DNA of 64,000 bases from Pseudoxanthomonas sp. PXM01 (GTDB lineage Bacteria; Pseudomonadota; Gammaproteobacteria; Xanthomonadales; Xanthomonadaceae), in NCBI RefSeq assembly GCF_014851815.1, contig NZ_JACVAJ010000001.1:930001-994000 (forward strand), written 5' to 3'. Both the position numbers and the translations under genes were made by a program. This document shows, piece after piece, positions 30,333-40,287 of this stretch; positions within the stretch are counted from its first letter, which is position 1, and each line of letters begins with the position of its first letter. Under the pieces are notes generated by a model. The model made no database searches and had not been told where the DNA came from. It saw only the letters and a program-made list of their open reading frames with translations.

Positions 30333-31913
30333 CTACTTCCTGCAGCTTTCCAGCTTCAGCTCCTGGCCCGGCCGCACCGCGTACGCCGGTGCCTTCAGCT
30401 TGTTGGCCTGTGCCAGCTTCTTCAGGTCGCACTGGAAGCGCTGCGAAATGCGGCCCAGCGTATCGCCCTTGGCGACCCGGTACTCGCGCGCCTGCTTGGC
30501 TTTCGGTTCGGCGGGCTGCGGCTCGCCGGAGGCGACGGTGGTGGGCACGCCGGCGATCGGGGTCACGTCGCCGACGGCGACATTGCCTGCCCGCGACGCG
30601 CGACGGATGGCGGCGGCGGGATCGGCGCTCACCAAGGTGCGCGCCAGCTCCGCGCGCGGCCCGTTGACGCAGTAGCGCGTGTACAGACCCGCGATGCGCG
30701 CATTCGCCTTCAGCGTGGTGCCGGCGGGGATCCACGCCTCGGGCTGGTAGCGCGGATTGAGGTTGCGCAGCGTGCGCATGTAACCCTCGCGCGTGCCGCC
30801 GTTGCCCAGGCAGATGGTCAGCTCGTAGATCGACGCGTCGCGCGCAAGCTTCAGCGACGCCGGCTGCGCCGTGACCTTCGGGAACTCCAGTCCGTACTGG
30901 CGCGGATGCAGGAACAACCACGCCGCCGCGATCACCATCGGCACATAGTCGCGCGTCTCGCCGGGGAACTGGCTGTAGACCACGTCGTCCCAGAAGCCCA
31001 GACCGCTGTTCTCGCGGTACACGCGGGCCGCCCGGCCTTCACCGCCGTTGTACGCCGCCAGCGCCAGCTCGATGTTGTTGTTGAGGCCGCGCATGCGCTC
31101 GTTCATGTATTCCGCGCTGGCCTGCCCGGAGGCATACGGGTCGTAACGCGTGTCGAATCCGCTCGCGTCGCGCCCCAGCCCGAAGCGGGCACCGGTGTGG
31201 AACATGAACTGCATCGGACCCGCCGCGCCAGCGCGCGACGTGGAATGCACGCGGCCGTTGGACTCCTTCGCCATGATGCCGAACAGCAGCGCTTCCGGCA
31301 GACCGCTGCGCTCCCACGCCGGATACAGCTCGGCGCGCATGTTCTGGTAATTCTCATAACTGTTGATCAGCGCCGGGCGCATATCGGTGAGCCAGCGGCG
31401 GATGCCTGCCTGGATGGCCGGGTTGTACTCGACCATGCGGTCGAACGCGTGCCGCTGGTCGTTCAGCAACGCCGCGGTGCGGGCCGTCTCGGGGATCGCA
31501 GCGCCACTGGGGACCGAATGGTCGGTACCGTCGTCCAGTGCGTCGATGACGTCGCCCTCGCCGTCAACGTCCTCGCCCTGCGCATCGGCATTGCCCTTCA
31601 GCAAGCGCTTGTAGGTGGCCAGCAACGTGGCGACCTGGCAGCCGCGCTGCTGGGTGCAGGCCGCCAGCGCGTCCTCCATGTCCTCCAGCGCCGCATCGCT
31701 CTCGGTCGCACCGCGCGGGTCGCTGTTGGCGACCAGCACCAGGCCATCGCGGTAACGCTTCTCGGCAGCAGCCATCCGCTGTTCCAGCGCTTCCGAAGCG
31801 GCGCGGTCTTTCGCGGAGACACGCTGGGCCAGCGACACCGGCGAGACCAGCAAGAGGGACAGGGCGGCCGCAACAGGCCACAGACGCAGACAGACAGGAA
31901 CCGCAAACGACAT
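30333..31913 (-). CDS. mltD: Membrane-bound lytic murein transglycosylase D
   Basis: Cleaves peptidoglycan glycan strands. It has a signal peptide (residues ~1-29, no lipobox Cys) and a helical insert. The SLT domain has catalytic Glu217 in AKES, followed by the SRAGAAGPMQFM segment and the AYNGGEG segment. One LysM repeat lies at the extreme C-terminus (YRVAKGDTLGRISQRF). The length is 526 residues. E. coli MltD has two LysM repeats and a lipid anchor; here I see one LysM and no lipobox. Start ATG at 31913. Confidence 0.9.
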   Translation of the reverse strand: MSFAVPVCLRLWPVAAALSLLLVSPVSLAQRVSAKDRAASEALEQRMAAAEKRYRDGLVLVANSDPRGATESDAALEDMEDALAACTQQRGCQVATLLATYKRLLKGNADAQGEDVDGEGDVIDALDDGTDHSVPSGAAIPETARTAALLNDQRHAFDRMVEYNPAIQAGIRRWLTDMRPALINSYENYQNMRAELYPAWERSGLPEALLFGIMAKESNGRVHSTSRAGAAGPMQFMFHTGARFGLGRDASGFDTRYDPYASGQASAEYMNERMRGLNNNIELALAAYNGGEGRAARVYRENSGLGFWDDVVYSQFPGETRDYVPMVIAAAWLFLHPRQYGLEFPKVTAQPASLKLARDASIYELTICLGNGGTREGYMRTLRNLNPRYQPEAWIPAGTTLKANARIAGLYTRYCVNGPRAELARTLVSADPAAAIRRASRAGNVAVGDVTPIAGVPTTVASGEPQPAEPKAKQAREYRVAKGDTLGRISQRFQCDLKKLAQANKLKAPAYAVRPGQELKLESCRK

Positions 31914-32016
31914 CAGGTGGGCATCCAGAGTGTGAGCCGGGAGGGTAGCCCCGGCCGCGCGACCGGGGCAAGGTCGCACGTCGCGGTCCTTTATCCCGGA
32001 GGCAGTTTCCAGCCGC

Positions 32017-32022
32017 TAGAAT
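32017..32022 (+). promoter_or_regulatory. Possible -10 element upstream of the HerA-like gene
   Basis: The sequence CCGCTAGAATCGCG holds a TAGAAT hexamer 27 bases before the ATG at 32049. The -35 is poor. It lies in the 135-base divergent gap with mltD. Confidence 0.4.
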
Positions 32023-32048
32023 CGCGCCATCACCACGCGAGGTTGCAC

Positions 32049-33551
32049 ATGGATCCGATCCTGCTGGGCAAGGGCATCACGGACGATATTCCGGTCACGC
32101 TGCAGCCGAAGTTCGGCAACCGCCACGGCCTGATAGCCGGCGCCACCGGCACCGGCAAGACGGTCACGCTGATGACGTTGGCCGAAGGCTTCTCGCGCAT
32201 GGGCGTACCCGTGTTCATGGCCGACGTGAAGGGCGACGTGGCCGGCCTGGCCGCGGCCGGCGACGGCAGCGAGCGCGTCATGCAGCGGGCGCAGGACATC
32301 GGCATCGCCGGCTACGCCCCCATCGCCAGCCCGGTGGTGTTCTGGGACCTGTACGGCAAGCTGGGCCACCCGGTCCGCACCACCGTCAGCGAGATGGGCC
32401 CCACCCTGCTCTCGCGCATCCTCGAATTGAACGATACCCAGAGTGGCGTGCTGGACATCGTGTTCAAGCTCGCCGACGACCGCGGCCTGCTGCTGCTCGA
32501 CCTGGAAGACCTGCGGGCGCTGCTGGGCCTGGTGGCTGCCGAACGCAAGGACATTTCCACCAGTTACGGGCTGGTCAGCACGCAGTCGGTGGGCGCCATC
32601 CAACGCGCGCTGCTGCGGCTGGAGCAGGAAGGCGGCGAGATGTTCTTCGGCGAACCGGCGCTGGAACTGACCGACCTGATGCGCACGAACATCGACGGTC
32701 GCGGCGTCATCGGCATCCTCGCCGCCGACCAGCTGATCCTGAAGCCGCGCCTGTACTCCAGCTTCCTGCTGTGGCTGCTGTCGGAGCTGTTCGAGACGCT
32801 GCCGGAAGTGGGTGACCTGGACAAGCCGAAGCTGGTGTTCGTGTTCGACGAGGCGCACCTGCTGTTCGACGACGCGCCGCCTGCCCTTCAGCAGCGCATC
32901 GAACAGGTCGTGCGACTGATCCGTTCCAAGGGCGTAGGCGTGTACTTCTGTTCGCAATTTCCCGACGACGTGCCCGACAACATCCTCGGCCAGCTGGGCA
33001 ACCGCGTGCAGCACGCGCTGCGTGCCTTCACCCCGCGCGACCAGAAGGCGGTGAAGACAGCGGCACAGACGTTCGTGCCGAACCCGAAGCTGGACGTGGC
33101 GCAGGCCATTTCCACGCTGGGTACCGGCGAAGCACTGGTATCGACGCTGCAGGACAAGGGCATTCCGTCGCCTGTGCAGCAGACGCTGGTCTCGCCGCCG
33201 CGCTGCCGCATGGGCGCGATCACCGAGGCCGAACGCCAGCAGGTGCGCAACGGCAGTCCGGTGGGCGGCAAGTACGACACGGCCGTGAACCGCGAATCGG
33301 CGGCCGAGATGCTGGCCAAGCGGGCGGAAACCGCCGTGCAGGCGGCCAACGCGCCGGCCGCGAAGACAGAGAAGGACGATCCCGATGCCGGCGGCTTCGG
33401 GCAGGCCGTCAAGGACGCGGTGTTCGGCACGAAGCGTCGCCAGGGCATGATCGAGACGATGGCCAAGCAGACCACGCGCACGGTGGGCACCAAGCTGGGC
33501 AACCAGATCGTGCGCGGCATCCTGGGCAGCATCTTCGGCGGCAAGCGTTGA
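32049..33551 (+). CDS. HerA-like P-loop ATPase (DUF853)
   Basis: A 500-residue ATPase of the HerA/FtsK superfamily, DUF853 branch (YjgR in E. coli). Walker A GATGTGKT is at residues 31-38, Walker B with Asp267-Glu268 (VFVFDEAHLLF), and a sensor-like region is in the FCSQFPDDVPDNILGQLGNR segment near 305. The Ala/Lys-rich C-terminal tail ends in a Gly-rich helix ([14 protein letters not shown]). The cellular role of this branch is unknown. Its stop overlaps the TTG start of the next gene. Confidence 0.88.
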   Translation: MDPILLGKGITDDIPVTLQPKFGNRHGLIAGATGTGKTVTLMTLAEGFSRMGVPVFMADVKGDVAGLAAAGDGSERVMQRAQDIGIAGYAPIASPVVFWDLYGKLGHPVRTTVSEMGPTLLSRILELNDTQSGVLDIVFKLADDRGLLLLDLEDLRALLGLVAAERKDISTSYGLVSTQSVGAIQRALLRLEQEGGEMFFGEPALELTDLMRTNIDGRGVIGILAADQLILKPRLYSSFLLWLLSELFETLPEVGDLDKPKLVFVFDEAHLLFDDAPPALQQRIEQVVRLIRSKGVGVYFCSQFPDDVPDNILGQLGNRVQHALRAFTPRDQKAVKTAAQTFVPNPKLDVAQAISTLGTGEALVSTLQDKGIPSPVQQTLVSPPRCRMGAITEAERQQVRNGSPVGGKYDTAVNRESAAEMLAKRAETAVQAANAPAAKTEKDDPDAGGFGQAVKDAVFGTKRRQGMIETMAKQTTRTVGTKLGNQIVRGILGSIFGGKR

Positions 33552-33982
33552 CTTCGCGCAGCAGCATCGTCCTGTCAGCGCTGCTGCTTGCGGCTGCACT
33601 GGTGGCCCCGGGTGCCTCGGCCGACGTCGTGTCGGACTCCGGTGCCACGGAAAGAGCGCTGGCAGGCCGCTACTTCGGCACCCTGCCCTCCGACGCCTGC
33701 GCTTCGCTGGATGTACTGCTCACGCTGCATGCCGGTGGACACTACGTCCTGCAGTCGTACTGCCAGGACGACCTGGCGTCTTCGACGACCCGCGGCACCT
33801 GGACGGTAACCTGGAACGAGACCTGCATCGACCTCGCGCCCGTGGACGACGCGCAGCCGCGACGCGAGTTCGCCCTCCACGACGATACGTTGCTGGTGCT
33901 GACCACCGGCAGTTGCGTCGAGCCGGCCGAGGATCCGCGCGGGCGCATGTTGCGGCGCGCGGACACCGCCGGAGAGCGCTGA
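33548..33982 (+). CDS. Secreted NlpE-like small protein
   Basis: A 144-residue exported protein. A signal peptide (residues ~1-25, ending ASA) precedes a domain beginning [19 protein letters not shown], which matches the YxGxLPxxDC opening of NlpE N-terminal domains, here with a shifted Cys. Four Cys are present in the mature part. The start is a TTG in a TTGA overlap with the stop of the ATPase gene, so it depends on translational coupling. No lipobox is seen, unlike E. coli NlpE. Function is inferred only by similarity. Confidence 0.65.
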   Translation: MTSRSSIVLSALLLAAALVAPGASADVVSDSGATERALAGRYFGTLPSDACASLDVLLTLHAGGHYVLQSYCQDDLASSTTRGTWTVTWNETCIDLAPVDDAQPRREFALHDDTLLVLTTGSCVEPAEDPRGRMLRRADTAGER

Positions 33983-33983
33983 G

Positions 33984-34487
33984 ATGTCGCGTTGGCGCCC
34001 GCCGGGCGAAAAAAGCACCGCCCTGATCACCCGCGAAGGCCACGACCGGCTCAAGTCGGAGCTGGACGATCTGTGGCGCGTCCGCCGTCCCGAGGTGGTG
34101 AAAGCCCTGGCCGCGGCGGCAGCCGAAGGCGACCGCTCGGAGAACGCGGAATACACCTACCGCAAGAAACAGCTCGGGGACATTGATCGTCGCGTGCGTT
34201 ACCTGAGCAAGCGCCTGGAAGCACTGCGCGTAGTCGACACCGCGCCCAGCGATCCGGAAGCCGTGTTCTTCGGCGCGACCGTCGAACTGGAGAACCTCGC
34301 CAGCGGCGAGATGTCGCGCTACCGCATCGTCGGGCCGGACGAAACGGACGCGACCCGTGGCTGGATCAGCATCGATTCGCCACTGGCACGCGCACTGTTG
34401 AAGAAGCGCATCGACGACGAGTTTTCCGTGGAGCTTCCCGGCGGCATCACCGGTTTCGTGCTGGTGGACGTCAGCTACACGAGCTGA
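33984..34487 (+). CDS. greB: Transcription elongation factor GreB
   Basis: Rescues backtracked RNA polymerase by stimulating transcript cleavage. The N-terminal coiled coil contains the loop [10 protein letters not shown] with the acidic tip residues and the following [21 protein letters not shown], typical of GreB. The C-terminal FKBP-like domain ends near residue 160. The length of 167 residues and the RRPEVVKAL segment fit GreB better than GreA. It lies one base after the NlpE-like gene and is convergent with the DUF3025 gene 3 bases away. Confidence 0.93.
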   Translation: MSRWRPPGEKSTALITREGHDRLKSELDDLWRVRRPEVVKALAAAAAEGDRSENAEYTYRKKQLGDIDRRVRYLSKRLEALRVVDTAPSDPEAVFFGATVELENLASGEMSRYRIVGPDETDATRGWISIDSPLARALLKKRIDDEFSVELPGGITGFVLVDVSYTS

Positions 34488-34490
34488 TCC

Positions 34491-35318
34491 TCAGAGCGGT
34501 TGCGGGTACACGCGACCATCGCGCAGCGGCCGGAAGTAGTCCGCCTGCATGTAGAAGGCCGCTTCCTGCCCTGCGTGCCACCCCGGGATGCCAGCCAGTG
34601 GCAGCGGACGCAACTCGGCCGACGCGGCAAGGCAAGTACCCGCCGAAATCGATTCGGCAACACGCGCGACCGCATCGACCGCATCGCCGAGTACCACCAG
34701 GCACTTGCCGACCAGCAGGCGTCCCGGCACCAGCCTCTGTTCCATCAACGCATGCCCCACCACGGCCGCGACGGCGATGTCGCCATTGCGCCAGCACTCG
34801 GCGTTCGCATGGAACAGCGCCGTCCAGTCGTGACGGTCCCACAGCTCCAGCAGCGTCGCGTCGCGCACCTGCACGATGACGCCGCTTTCATCGAACTGGG
34901 TCAGCGCCTGCTGTGCGGGACTGCGTTCGTGTGTACCGATCAGGTCGATATGTCGGCACTGCGCTCGGTTGAGGGCGTGCTTGAGATCCGGATGACGCAT
35001 CCAGACCAGCGCGTTGAACAGGTCATGCCAGTTCTCCGGCCGCGTGGCGATTCGGCCCTGCGCAATGCGGGCTTCGTAGTGCAGACCGTCGGCGAGCAAG
35101 GCGGCGTCCTGAGCAACGAAACGAGGTCCCGGCGACGGCGTCCACGCATTGAGGGTATCGATATCCGGCCAGCGTGCGGCCGTCAGCAGATCGAGATACT
35201 CCCCGTAACCCTCGAACAGCGGATGCCGGAAGCACGCGGCATCCACCTGATCGCGCAGGGGCGCAATGAAACGACGCCGGCGTTGGCCGGCAAGGGCTTC
35301 TGCCGCTGTCGCGGTCAC
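34491..35318 (-). CDS. DUF3025 domain-containing protein
   Basis: A soluble 275-residue protein of the DUF3025 family. The core contains the [19 protein letters not shown] segment (near 93-112) followed by N and H residues, a pattern that recurs in the family, and later DDAVDAVA-type helical stretches. No enzymatic activity is established. The start overlaps the rimO stop by four bases, so it is translated with rimO. No signal peptide is visible. Confidence 0.8.
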   Translation of the reverse strand: MTATAAEALAGQRRRRFIAPLRDQVDAACFRHPLFEGYGEYLDLLTAARWPDIDTLNAWTPSPGPRFVAQDAALLADGLHYEARIAQGRIATRPENWHDLFNALVWMRHPDLKHALNRAQCRHIDLIGTHERSPAQQALTQFDESGVIVQVRDATLLELWDRHDWTALFHANAECWRNGDIAVAAVVGHALMEQRLVPGRLLVGKCLVVLGDAVDAVARVAESISAGTCLAASAELRPLPLAGIPGWHAGQEAAFYMQADYFRPLRDGRVYPQPL

Positions 35319-36676
35319 AGCACCTTGAGATCGAGCGGCGCACCTGCCGTTTCGACGATGGCATCACCGAACAGGTCGTGCTCGTCACTCTCGGTGATTT
35401 CGACATCGACGAACTGGCCGACGCGCAACCCCAGCTCGCCACCGTTCTGGATGTGCACCAGGCCGTCGATCTCCGGCGCATCCGACTTGGAGCGCGCGAC
35501 CGCGATGTCGTCTTCGATCAGATCGACCAGGCACTGCTGCACCGTACCGATCTTCGCGTCCAGGCGCGCGGCGGAAATCTCCGCCTGCTTCTGCATGAAG
35601 CGCGCTAGGCGCTCCTGCTTGACCTCTTCAGGTACCGGATCGGGCAGCAGGTTGGCGGCGGCGCCTTCGACCGGCGAATAGGCGAACGCACCGACACGGT
35701 CCAGCTGTGCCTCGTCGAGGAACTGCAGCAGTTCCTCGAACTCCTGGTCCGTCTCGCCGGGAAAACCGACGATGAACGTCGAGCGCAGGGTGATGTCCGG
35801 GCAGATGGAACGCCAGCGCTTCACGCGTTCCAGCGTCTTGTCGACGGCACCCGGACGCTTCATCAGCTTGAGGATGCGCGGGCTGGCGTGCTGGAACGGG
35901 ATGTCCAGGTACGGCAGCACCTTGCCTTCGGCCATCAGCGGGACGACATCGTCGACGTGCGGATACGGGTACACGTAGTGCAGTCGCACCCAGGCGTCGA
36001 GTTCGCCCAGGCCTTCGCACAGCGCCTTCATCCGCGTCTGGTAGGCCCTGCCACGCCATTCGCGCTCGGCGTACTTCACGTCCACGCCGTACGCGGAGGT
36101 GTCCTGCGAGACGACGAGCAGTTCCTTCACGCCGCCGCGCACCAGCCGCTCGGCCTCGCGCAGCACGTCATCGACCGGACGCGACACCAGGTCGCCACGC
36201 ATCGACGGGATGATGCAGAAGCTGCAGCGGTGGTTGCAGCCTTCGGAAATCTTCAGATAGGCGTAGTGGCGCGGCGTCAGCTTGATGCCGTAATCCGGCA
36301 CCAGGTCGACGAACGGATCGTGCTTCGGCGGCAGCGCTTCGTGCAGCGCCTCCATCACGCTCTGGTAGTCCTGCGGGCCGCTGATGGCCAGCACGTCGGG
36401 ATACTGCTCGCGGATCTGTTCCGGGCGCTTGCCCAGGCAGCCGGTGACGATGACCTTTCCGTTCGCATTCATCGCCTCGCCGATGGCGTCCAGCGACTCG
36501 GCCACCGCAGAATCGATGAAGCCGCAGGTGTTCACCACCACCACGTCCGCCGCATCGTAGGTCGGCACGATGTCGTATCCCTCCACGCGGAGCTGGGTGA
36601 GGATGCGTTCGGAATCGACCAGGGCCTTCGGGCAGCCGAGGCTGACGAAGCCGACTTTGGGGTTCTGCAGGGACAT
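35315..36676 (-). CDS. rimO: Ribosomal protein uS12 methylthiotransferase
   Basis: Radical-SAM enzyme that adds a methylthio group to Asp88 of ribosomal protein S12. The N-terminal UPF0004 domain ([13 protein letters not shown]) has three cluster Cys. The radical-SAM motif is Cys147-x3-Cys151-x2-Cys154 (CNHRCSFC), and the C-terminal part is a TRAM domain. The length of 453 residues and the [12 protein letters not shown] wording identify RimO rather than MiaB. Confidence 0.96.
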   Translation of the reverse strand: MSLQNPKVGFVSLGCPKALVDSERILTQLRVEGYDIVPTYDAADVVVVNTCGFIDSAVAESLDAIGEAMNANGKVIVTGCLGKRPEQIREQYPDVLAISGPQDYQSVMEALHEALPPKHDPFVDLVPDYGIKLTPRHYAYLKISEGCNHRCSFCIIPSMRGDLVSRPVDDVLREAERLVRGGVKELLVVSQDTSAYGVDVKYAEREWRGRAYQTRMKALCEGLGELDAWVRLHYVYPYPHVDDVVPLMAEGKVLPYLDIPFQHASPRILKLMKRPGAVDKTLERVKRWRSICPDITLRSTFIVGFPGETDQEFEELLQFLDEAQLDRVGAFAYSPVEGAAANLLPDPVPEEVKQERLARFMQKQAEISAARLDAKIGTVQQCLVDLIEDDIAVARSKSDAPEIDGLVHIQNGGELGLRVGQFVDVEITESDEHDLFGDAIVETAGAPLDLKVL

Positions 36677-36711
36677 GGAGACAGTACGGCGGCGGCGTGT
36701 ACGGGGCGCGG

Positions 36712-36717
36712 ATTATA
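36712..36717 (-). promoter_or_regulatory. -10 element of rimO promoter
   Basis: The minus strand reads GGCTATAATCCGC, a perfect TATAAT, 36 bases before the rimO ATG in the divergent gap with the dienelactone hydrolase gene. No clear -35 is present. Confidence 0.5.
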
Positions 36718-36814
36718 GCCTCCCGGCTCCGCCAGGCCCGGAATGCGCGTTCAGGCGGGCGGATGGGCGCATGCCGTCCTTGGGCCGCTCCCCGTGCCGG
36801 CATACACTGCCCGC

Positions 36815-37477
36815 ATGGGCCACTGGACCACCCTCGATACCCCGCACGGCCGCGTCGCCGCCTGGCACGCCGATCCGGCTGGCGCACCGCGCGGCGCACT
36901 CGTCGTGGTGCAGGAGATCTTCGGCGTGAACGCGCACATCCGCAGCGTCGCCGAAGGCTTCGCGCTTGAGGGGTATGCGGTGCTGGCACCGGCTTACTTC
37001 GACGTCGTCGAACCTGGCGTAGAGCTCGGCTATGACGCGGACGGCGTCGAACGGGGACGTGCGCTCAGGACCGCCGTCGGCCTGGACCGCGCCAACGACA
37101 TCACCCGCACCGCTGCCGACGCGCTGGCGGCCTCGCATCACCGCGTCGGCACCGTCGGCTACTGTTGGGGCGGCACCGTCGCCCTGCTGGCTGCGCTACG
37201 CCTGGGTCTGCCCTCGGCCAGCTATTACGGTGCACGCAACCTGCCCTTCCTGGACGAGGTGCCACACGCGCCGGTGATGTTCCATTTCGGCGAACAGGAC
37301 GACTCGATCCCACCCGACATGGTGCAGGCGCATCGCGACAAGCTGCCGCAGATGGAGGTCTTCACCTACCCCGCCGGCCACGGTTTCAACTGCGACCTGC
37401 GCGCGGACTACGAGCCGTCCAGCGCACGGTTGGCACGCGAACGCACGCTCGACTTCTTCGCCCGGAACCTCGCATGA
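36815..37477 (+). CDS. Dienelactone hydrolase family protein
   Basis: Alpha/beta hydrolase of 220 residues. The nucleophile is Cys117 (GYCWGGT), with an acid near 163 (QDDSIPP) and His189 (AGHGF), the Cys-Asp-His triad of dienelactone hydrolases. The oxyanion-side VVVQEIFGVN segment is near 30. True dienelactone hydrolases act in chlorocatechol breakdown, but most genomic homologues have unknown substrates. It overlaps the HIT gene (ATGA) and heads a run that leads into the oxoprolinase genes. Confidence 0.88.
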   Translation: MGHWTTLDTPHGRVAAWHADPAGAPRGALVVVQEIFGVNAHIRSVAEGFALEGYAVLAPAYFDVVEPGVELGYDADGVERGRALRTAVGLDRANDITRTAADALAASHHRVGTVGYCWGGTVALLAALRLGLPSASYYGARNLPFLDEVPHAPVMFHFGEQDDSIPPDMVQAHRDKLPQMEVFTYPAGHGFNCDLRADYEPSSARLARERTLDFFARNLA

Positions 37478-37881
37478 CCGATTTCACGCTCGACCCGCGA
37501 CTGGCCGCCGACAGTGTCTTCATCGCGGATGGTCCTCTGTCCCAGGTGCGTCTGATCGACGACACGCGTTTCCCGTGGCTGGTGCTGGTGCCCCGCGTCA
37601 ACGGGGCCAGCGAATGGCTGGAACTGGATGGCGGACAGCAGCGCCTGCTGCTCGCCGAGATCAACCAGGCGGGCCAACTGATCCGTTCGCAACCCGGCGT
37701 GCAGAAACTCAACATCGGCGCGCTTGGGAACATCGTGCGCCAGTTGCATATCCATCTGGTCGGACGCCATGACGGCGACGCCGCCTGGCCAGGGCCCGTG
37801 TGGGGCAACGGCCACATGATCCGGCACGCCCCCGCCGCGCTGGCCGAAGAAGTCGAACGCTGGCGCCAGCGACTGGCATGA
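37474..37881 (+). CDS. HIT-family protein
   Basis: A 135-residue histidine-triad protein with the QLHIHLVGRH motif (His92 and His94), a variant of H-x-H-x-H. This family includes nucleotide hydrolases and transferases such as Hint. The motif lies in the usual place about 40 residues from the C-terminus. Overlaps of four bases with both neighbours mark it as the second gene of an operon. The partner substrate is unknown. Confidence 0.87.
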   Translation: MTDFTLDPRLAADSVFIADGPLSQVRLIDDTRFPWLVLVPRVNGASEWLELDGGQQRLLLAEINQAGQLIRSQPGVQKLNIGALGNIVRQLHIHLVGRHDGDAAWPGPVWGNGHMIRHAPAALAEEVERWRQRLA

Positions 37882-38573
37882 GTGCGCCGCGCATCGAGCG
37901 CCTGGGCGACGATGCCCTGCTGGTACGGCTTGGCGACGCCATCGATGCGTCGGTCAATGCACGCGTCCACGCGCTGGCCGCGCGCGTCCGCGAGGCCTCG
38001 CCATCGTGGCTGCAAGACCTGGTGCCGGCTTACGCCAGTCTTGCCGTGTTCTTCGATGCCGAACGCACGGCGACCGGCGATCCGCATGCCTTCGTCGGTG
38101 AATTCGTCACGCAGCTACTGGATGACGACACCGCACCGGCCGGCCACGCCACGCTGCACGAGATCCCGGTTTGCTACGGCGGCACCCATGGCGAAGACCT
38201 GGTCGCCGCGGCACGCGAACTCGGTCTCGACGCGGCGACGCTGATCGCGCGTCACAGTGCACCGCTCTATACGGTGGCGATGATCGGATTCGCCCCGGGC
38301 TTTCCTTACCTGCTCGGCCTGGACTCCGCACTGGCGCTGCCCCGTCTCGCCACGCCGCGCACCCACGTACCGGCAGGCTCCGTGGCGATCGGCGGCGCGC
38401 AGGCCGGCATCTATCCGCGCCAGAGTCCCGGTGGTTGGCGCTTGCTGGGGCGCACGCCGCGTGTGTTGTTCGACACCGCACGTGCGCAGCCTGCGTTGCT
38501 GCAGCCCGGTGATCACGTGCGGTTCCTGCCGATCGATGCCGCCACATTCGATCGCCTTGGAGCCTCGGCATGA
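37878..38573 (+). CDS. pxpB: 5-oxoprolinase subunit PxpB
   Basis: Part of the ATP-dependent 5-oxoprolinase PxpABC, formerly called KipI/allophanate hydrolase subunit 1. The 231-residue product shows the family segments IPVCYGG near 98, FAPGFPYLLG near 140 and the RVPAGSVAIGGAQAGIYP-like stretch (here THVPAGSVAIGGAQAGIYP) near 160. The start ATG overlaps the HIT stop and its end overlaps pxpC. Older annotations assign it to urea metabolism; adjacency to pxpA and pcp argues for 5-oxoproline. Confidence 0.93.
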   Translation: MSAPRIERLGDDALLVRLGDAIDASVNARVHALAARVREASPSWLQDLVPAYASLAVFFDAERTATGDPHAFVGEFVTQLLDDDTAPAGHATLHEIPVCYGGTHGEDLVAAARELGLDAATLIARHSAPLYTVAMIGFAPGFPYLLGLDSALALPRLATPRTHVPAGSVAIGGAQAGIYPRQSPGGWRLLGRTPRVLFDTARAQPALLQPGDHVRFLPIDAATFDRLGASA

Positions 38574-39514
38574 CCGCATGGCAGGTGCTGTCGCCGGGCC
38601 TGCAGACCACCGTGCAGGACCAGGGCCGCCATGGCTGGCGCCATCTGGGGATCGCGCGCGCGGGCGCCATGGATCCCACCGCGCTGGCGATGGCGAACCG
38701 TCTGGTCGGCAACGACGAACAGGCCGCGGGGCTCGAGATCGCCGTGCGGGGGCCGCGCATCCGACTGTCGCGCGCTTGCCGCATCGCACTCACCGGGACC
38801 GAGATCCAGGCCACATGGAACGGCGAAACCTTGCCGATGGGCCGTCCGCTGGACCTGCCTGCGGGCGAGCTGTCGCTCGGACCGCTGCGCGACGGCCTGC
38901 GCGCATGGTTGGCGGTGGCGGGCGGCCTCGATGCACCGGTCGTACTGGACAGCCGCAGCACCGACCTGCGTGGCGGCTTCGGTGGGTACGACGGGCGTGC
39001 ACTGGTGGCCGGCGATCTTCTTTCCATCGGCGACGCCGCGCCGGTCAAGACGTCGCGACGGCCTGCGTTTCCCGCGTGGTGGATCGATGTGGATGATCCC
39101 TGGACAGTGGACCGGCATGTACTCCGCTACCTGCCCTCCCTCCATCCGTCCGCGCGGGAACTCGCGGGCGCCGTCTGGCATGCACATGCCAACAGCAACC
39201 GACAAGGCGTACGGCTCGACGGTGCCGGACTTTCTGGCGGTGGTGGCGACGGCGTCTCCGAACCGGTCGCCGTCGGTACGCTGCAACTGCCGCCCGACGG
39301 TCAGCCCATCCTGCTGTTGGCCGATGCGCAGACCGTGGGCGGCTATCCGCGACTGGGCCACGTCATCGCGTGCGATCTTGGGCGGGCGGCGCAGCTGCGG
39401 CCCGGCGAACCGGTGCATTTCGAGCCGGTCATACCAGCGCAGGCGCGCGCACTGGCCCACGAGCATGCGCATCGGCTGGCACGGCTGCGCATCGCCATCG
39501 CGCAACACCTGTAA
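38570..39514 (+). CDS. pxpC: 5-oxoprolinase subunit PxpC
   Basis: Carboxyltransferase-like subunit of PxpABC (KipA, 'biotin-dependent carboxyltransferase' family). The 314-residue product contains TTVQDQGRHGWRHLGIARAG near 15-35, GAMDPTALAMANRLVGN near 35-50 and the QTVGGYPRLGHVIACDL segment near 255. It works with PxpB to phosphorylate 5-oxoproline before ring opening by PxpA. It overlaps pxpB by four bases. Confidence 0.93.
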   Translation: MTAWQVLSPGLQTTVQDQGRHGWRHLGIARAGAMDPTALAMANRLVGNDEQAAGLEIAVRGPRIRLSRACRIALTGTEIQATWNGETLPMGRPLDLPAGELSLGPLRDGLRAWLAVAGGLDAPVVLDSRSTDLRGGFGGYDGRALVAGDLLSIGDAAPVKTSRRPAFPAWWIDVDDPWTVDRHVLRYLPSLHPSARELAGAVWHAHANSNRQGVRLDGAGLSGGGGDGVSEPVAVGTLQLPPDGQPILLLADAQTVGGYPRLGHVIACDLGRAAQLRPGEPVHFEPVIPAQARALAHEHAHRLARLRIAIAQHL

Positions 39515-39534
39515 GGCGCGGTAGGCTCGCGATC

Positions 39535-40287
39535 ATGCGCACCATCGATTTCAACTGCGATCTGGGCGAGGACTGCGGCGACGACGCCGCGATCCTGCCC
39601 TACATCAGTTCGGCCAGCATCGCCTGCGGCTTCCATGCCGGGTCACCGGACACCATGCGGCGCACCGTCGCGCTGTGTCTCGCGCACGGCGTCGCCATCG
39701 GTGCACACCCCTCGCATGCGGACCGCGAGCATTTCGGCCGCATCGCGCATGCCCTTTCTCCCGAAGAGGCGTATGCGCTGACGCTGTACCAGGTGGCCGC
39801 ACTGAACGGGTTCGTCAGGGCCGCGGGCGGGCGCCTCCACCACGTCAAACCACACGGCGCGCTGTACAACCAGGCGGCGCGCGACGCCGGCCTCGCCGAT
39901 GCCATCGCGCGCGCCGTGCGCGACCACGATGCGGGCCTGGTGCTGTACGGCTTGTCGGGCAGCGCGTTGACGACCGCCGGGGAACAGCTCGGCCTGCAGG
40001 TGGCGCACGAAGCCTTCGCCGAGCGTCGCTACGAAGCCGATGCCACGCTGACGCCGCGTTCGCAGGCGGATGCCAGCATCGAGGACCTGCCCACCGCCGC
40101 TGCGCAGGTCACGCAGATGCTGGACGCAGGCATCGTGGTCGCACGCACGGGTGAACCAGTACCGCTGCGCGCGGACAGCATCTGCCTGCATGGCGACCGG
40201 GCCGACGCCGCCGCGTTCGCGCGGGGACTGCGGCAGGCCATCGAGTCCAGCGGATTCGCCATCCGTCCCATGGAGCGTCTCGCATGA
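39535..40287 (+). CDS. pxpA: 5-oxoprolinase subunit PxpA
   Basis: LamB/YcsF-family subunit that opens the ring to give glutamate. The 250-residue product has the opening FNCDLGEDCGDD, the SIACGFHAGSP segment and the VKPHGALYN segment, all diagnostic. It starts 20 bases after pxpC and overlaps the DUF969 gene by four bases. Together with pxpB and pxpC it makes a complete ATP-driven 5-oxoprolinase (5-oxoproline + ATP to glutamate). Confidence 0.95.
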   Translation: MRTIDFNCDLGEDCGDDAAILPYISSASIACGFHAGSPDTMRRTVALCLAHGVAIGAHPSHADREHFGRIAHALSPEEAYALTLYQVAALNGFVRAAGGRLHHVKPHGALYNQAARDAGLADAIARAVRDHDAGLVLYGLSGSALTTAGEQLGLQVAHEAFAERRYEADATLTPRSQADASIEDLPTAAAQVTQMLDAGIVVARTGEPVPLRADSICLHGDRADAAAFARGLRQAIESSGFAIRPMERLA

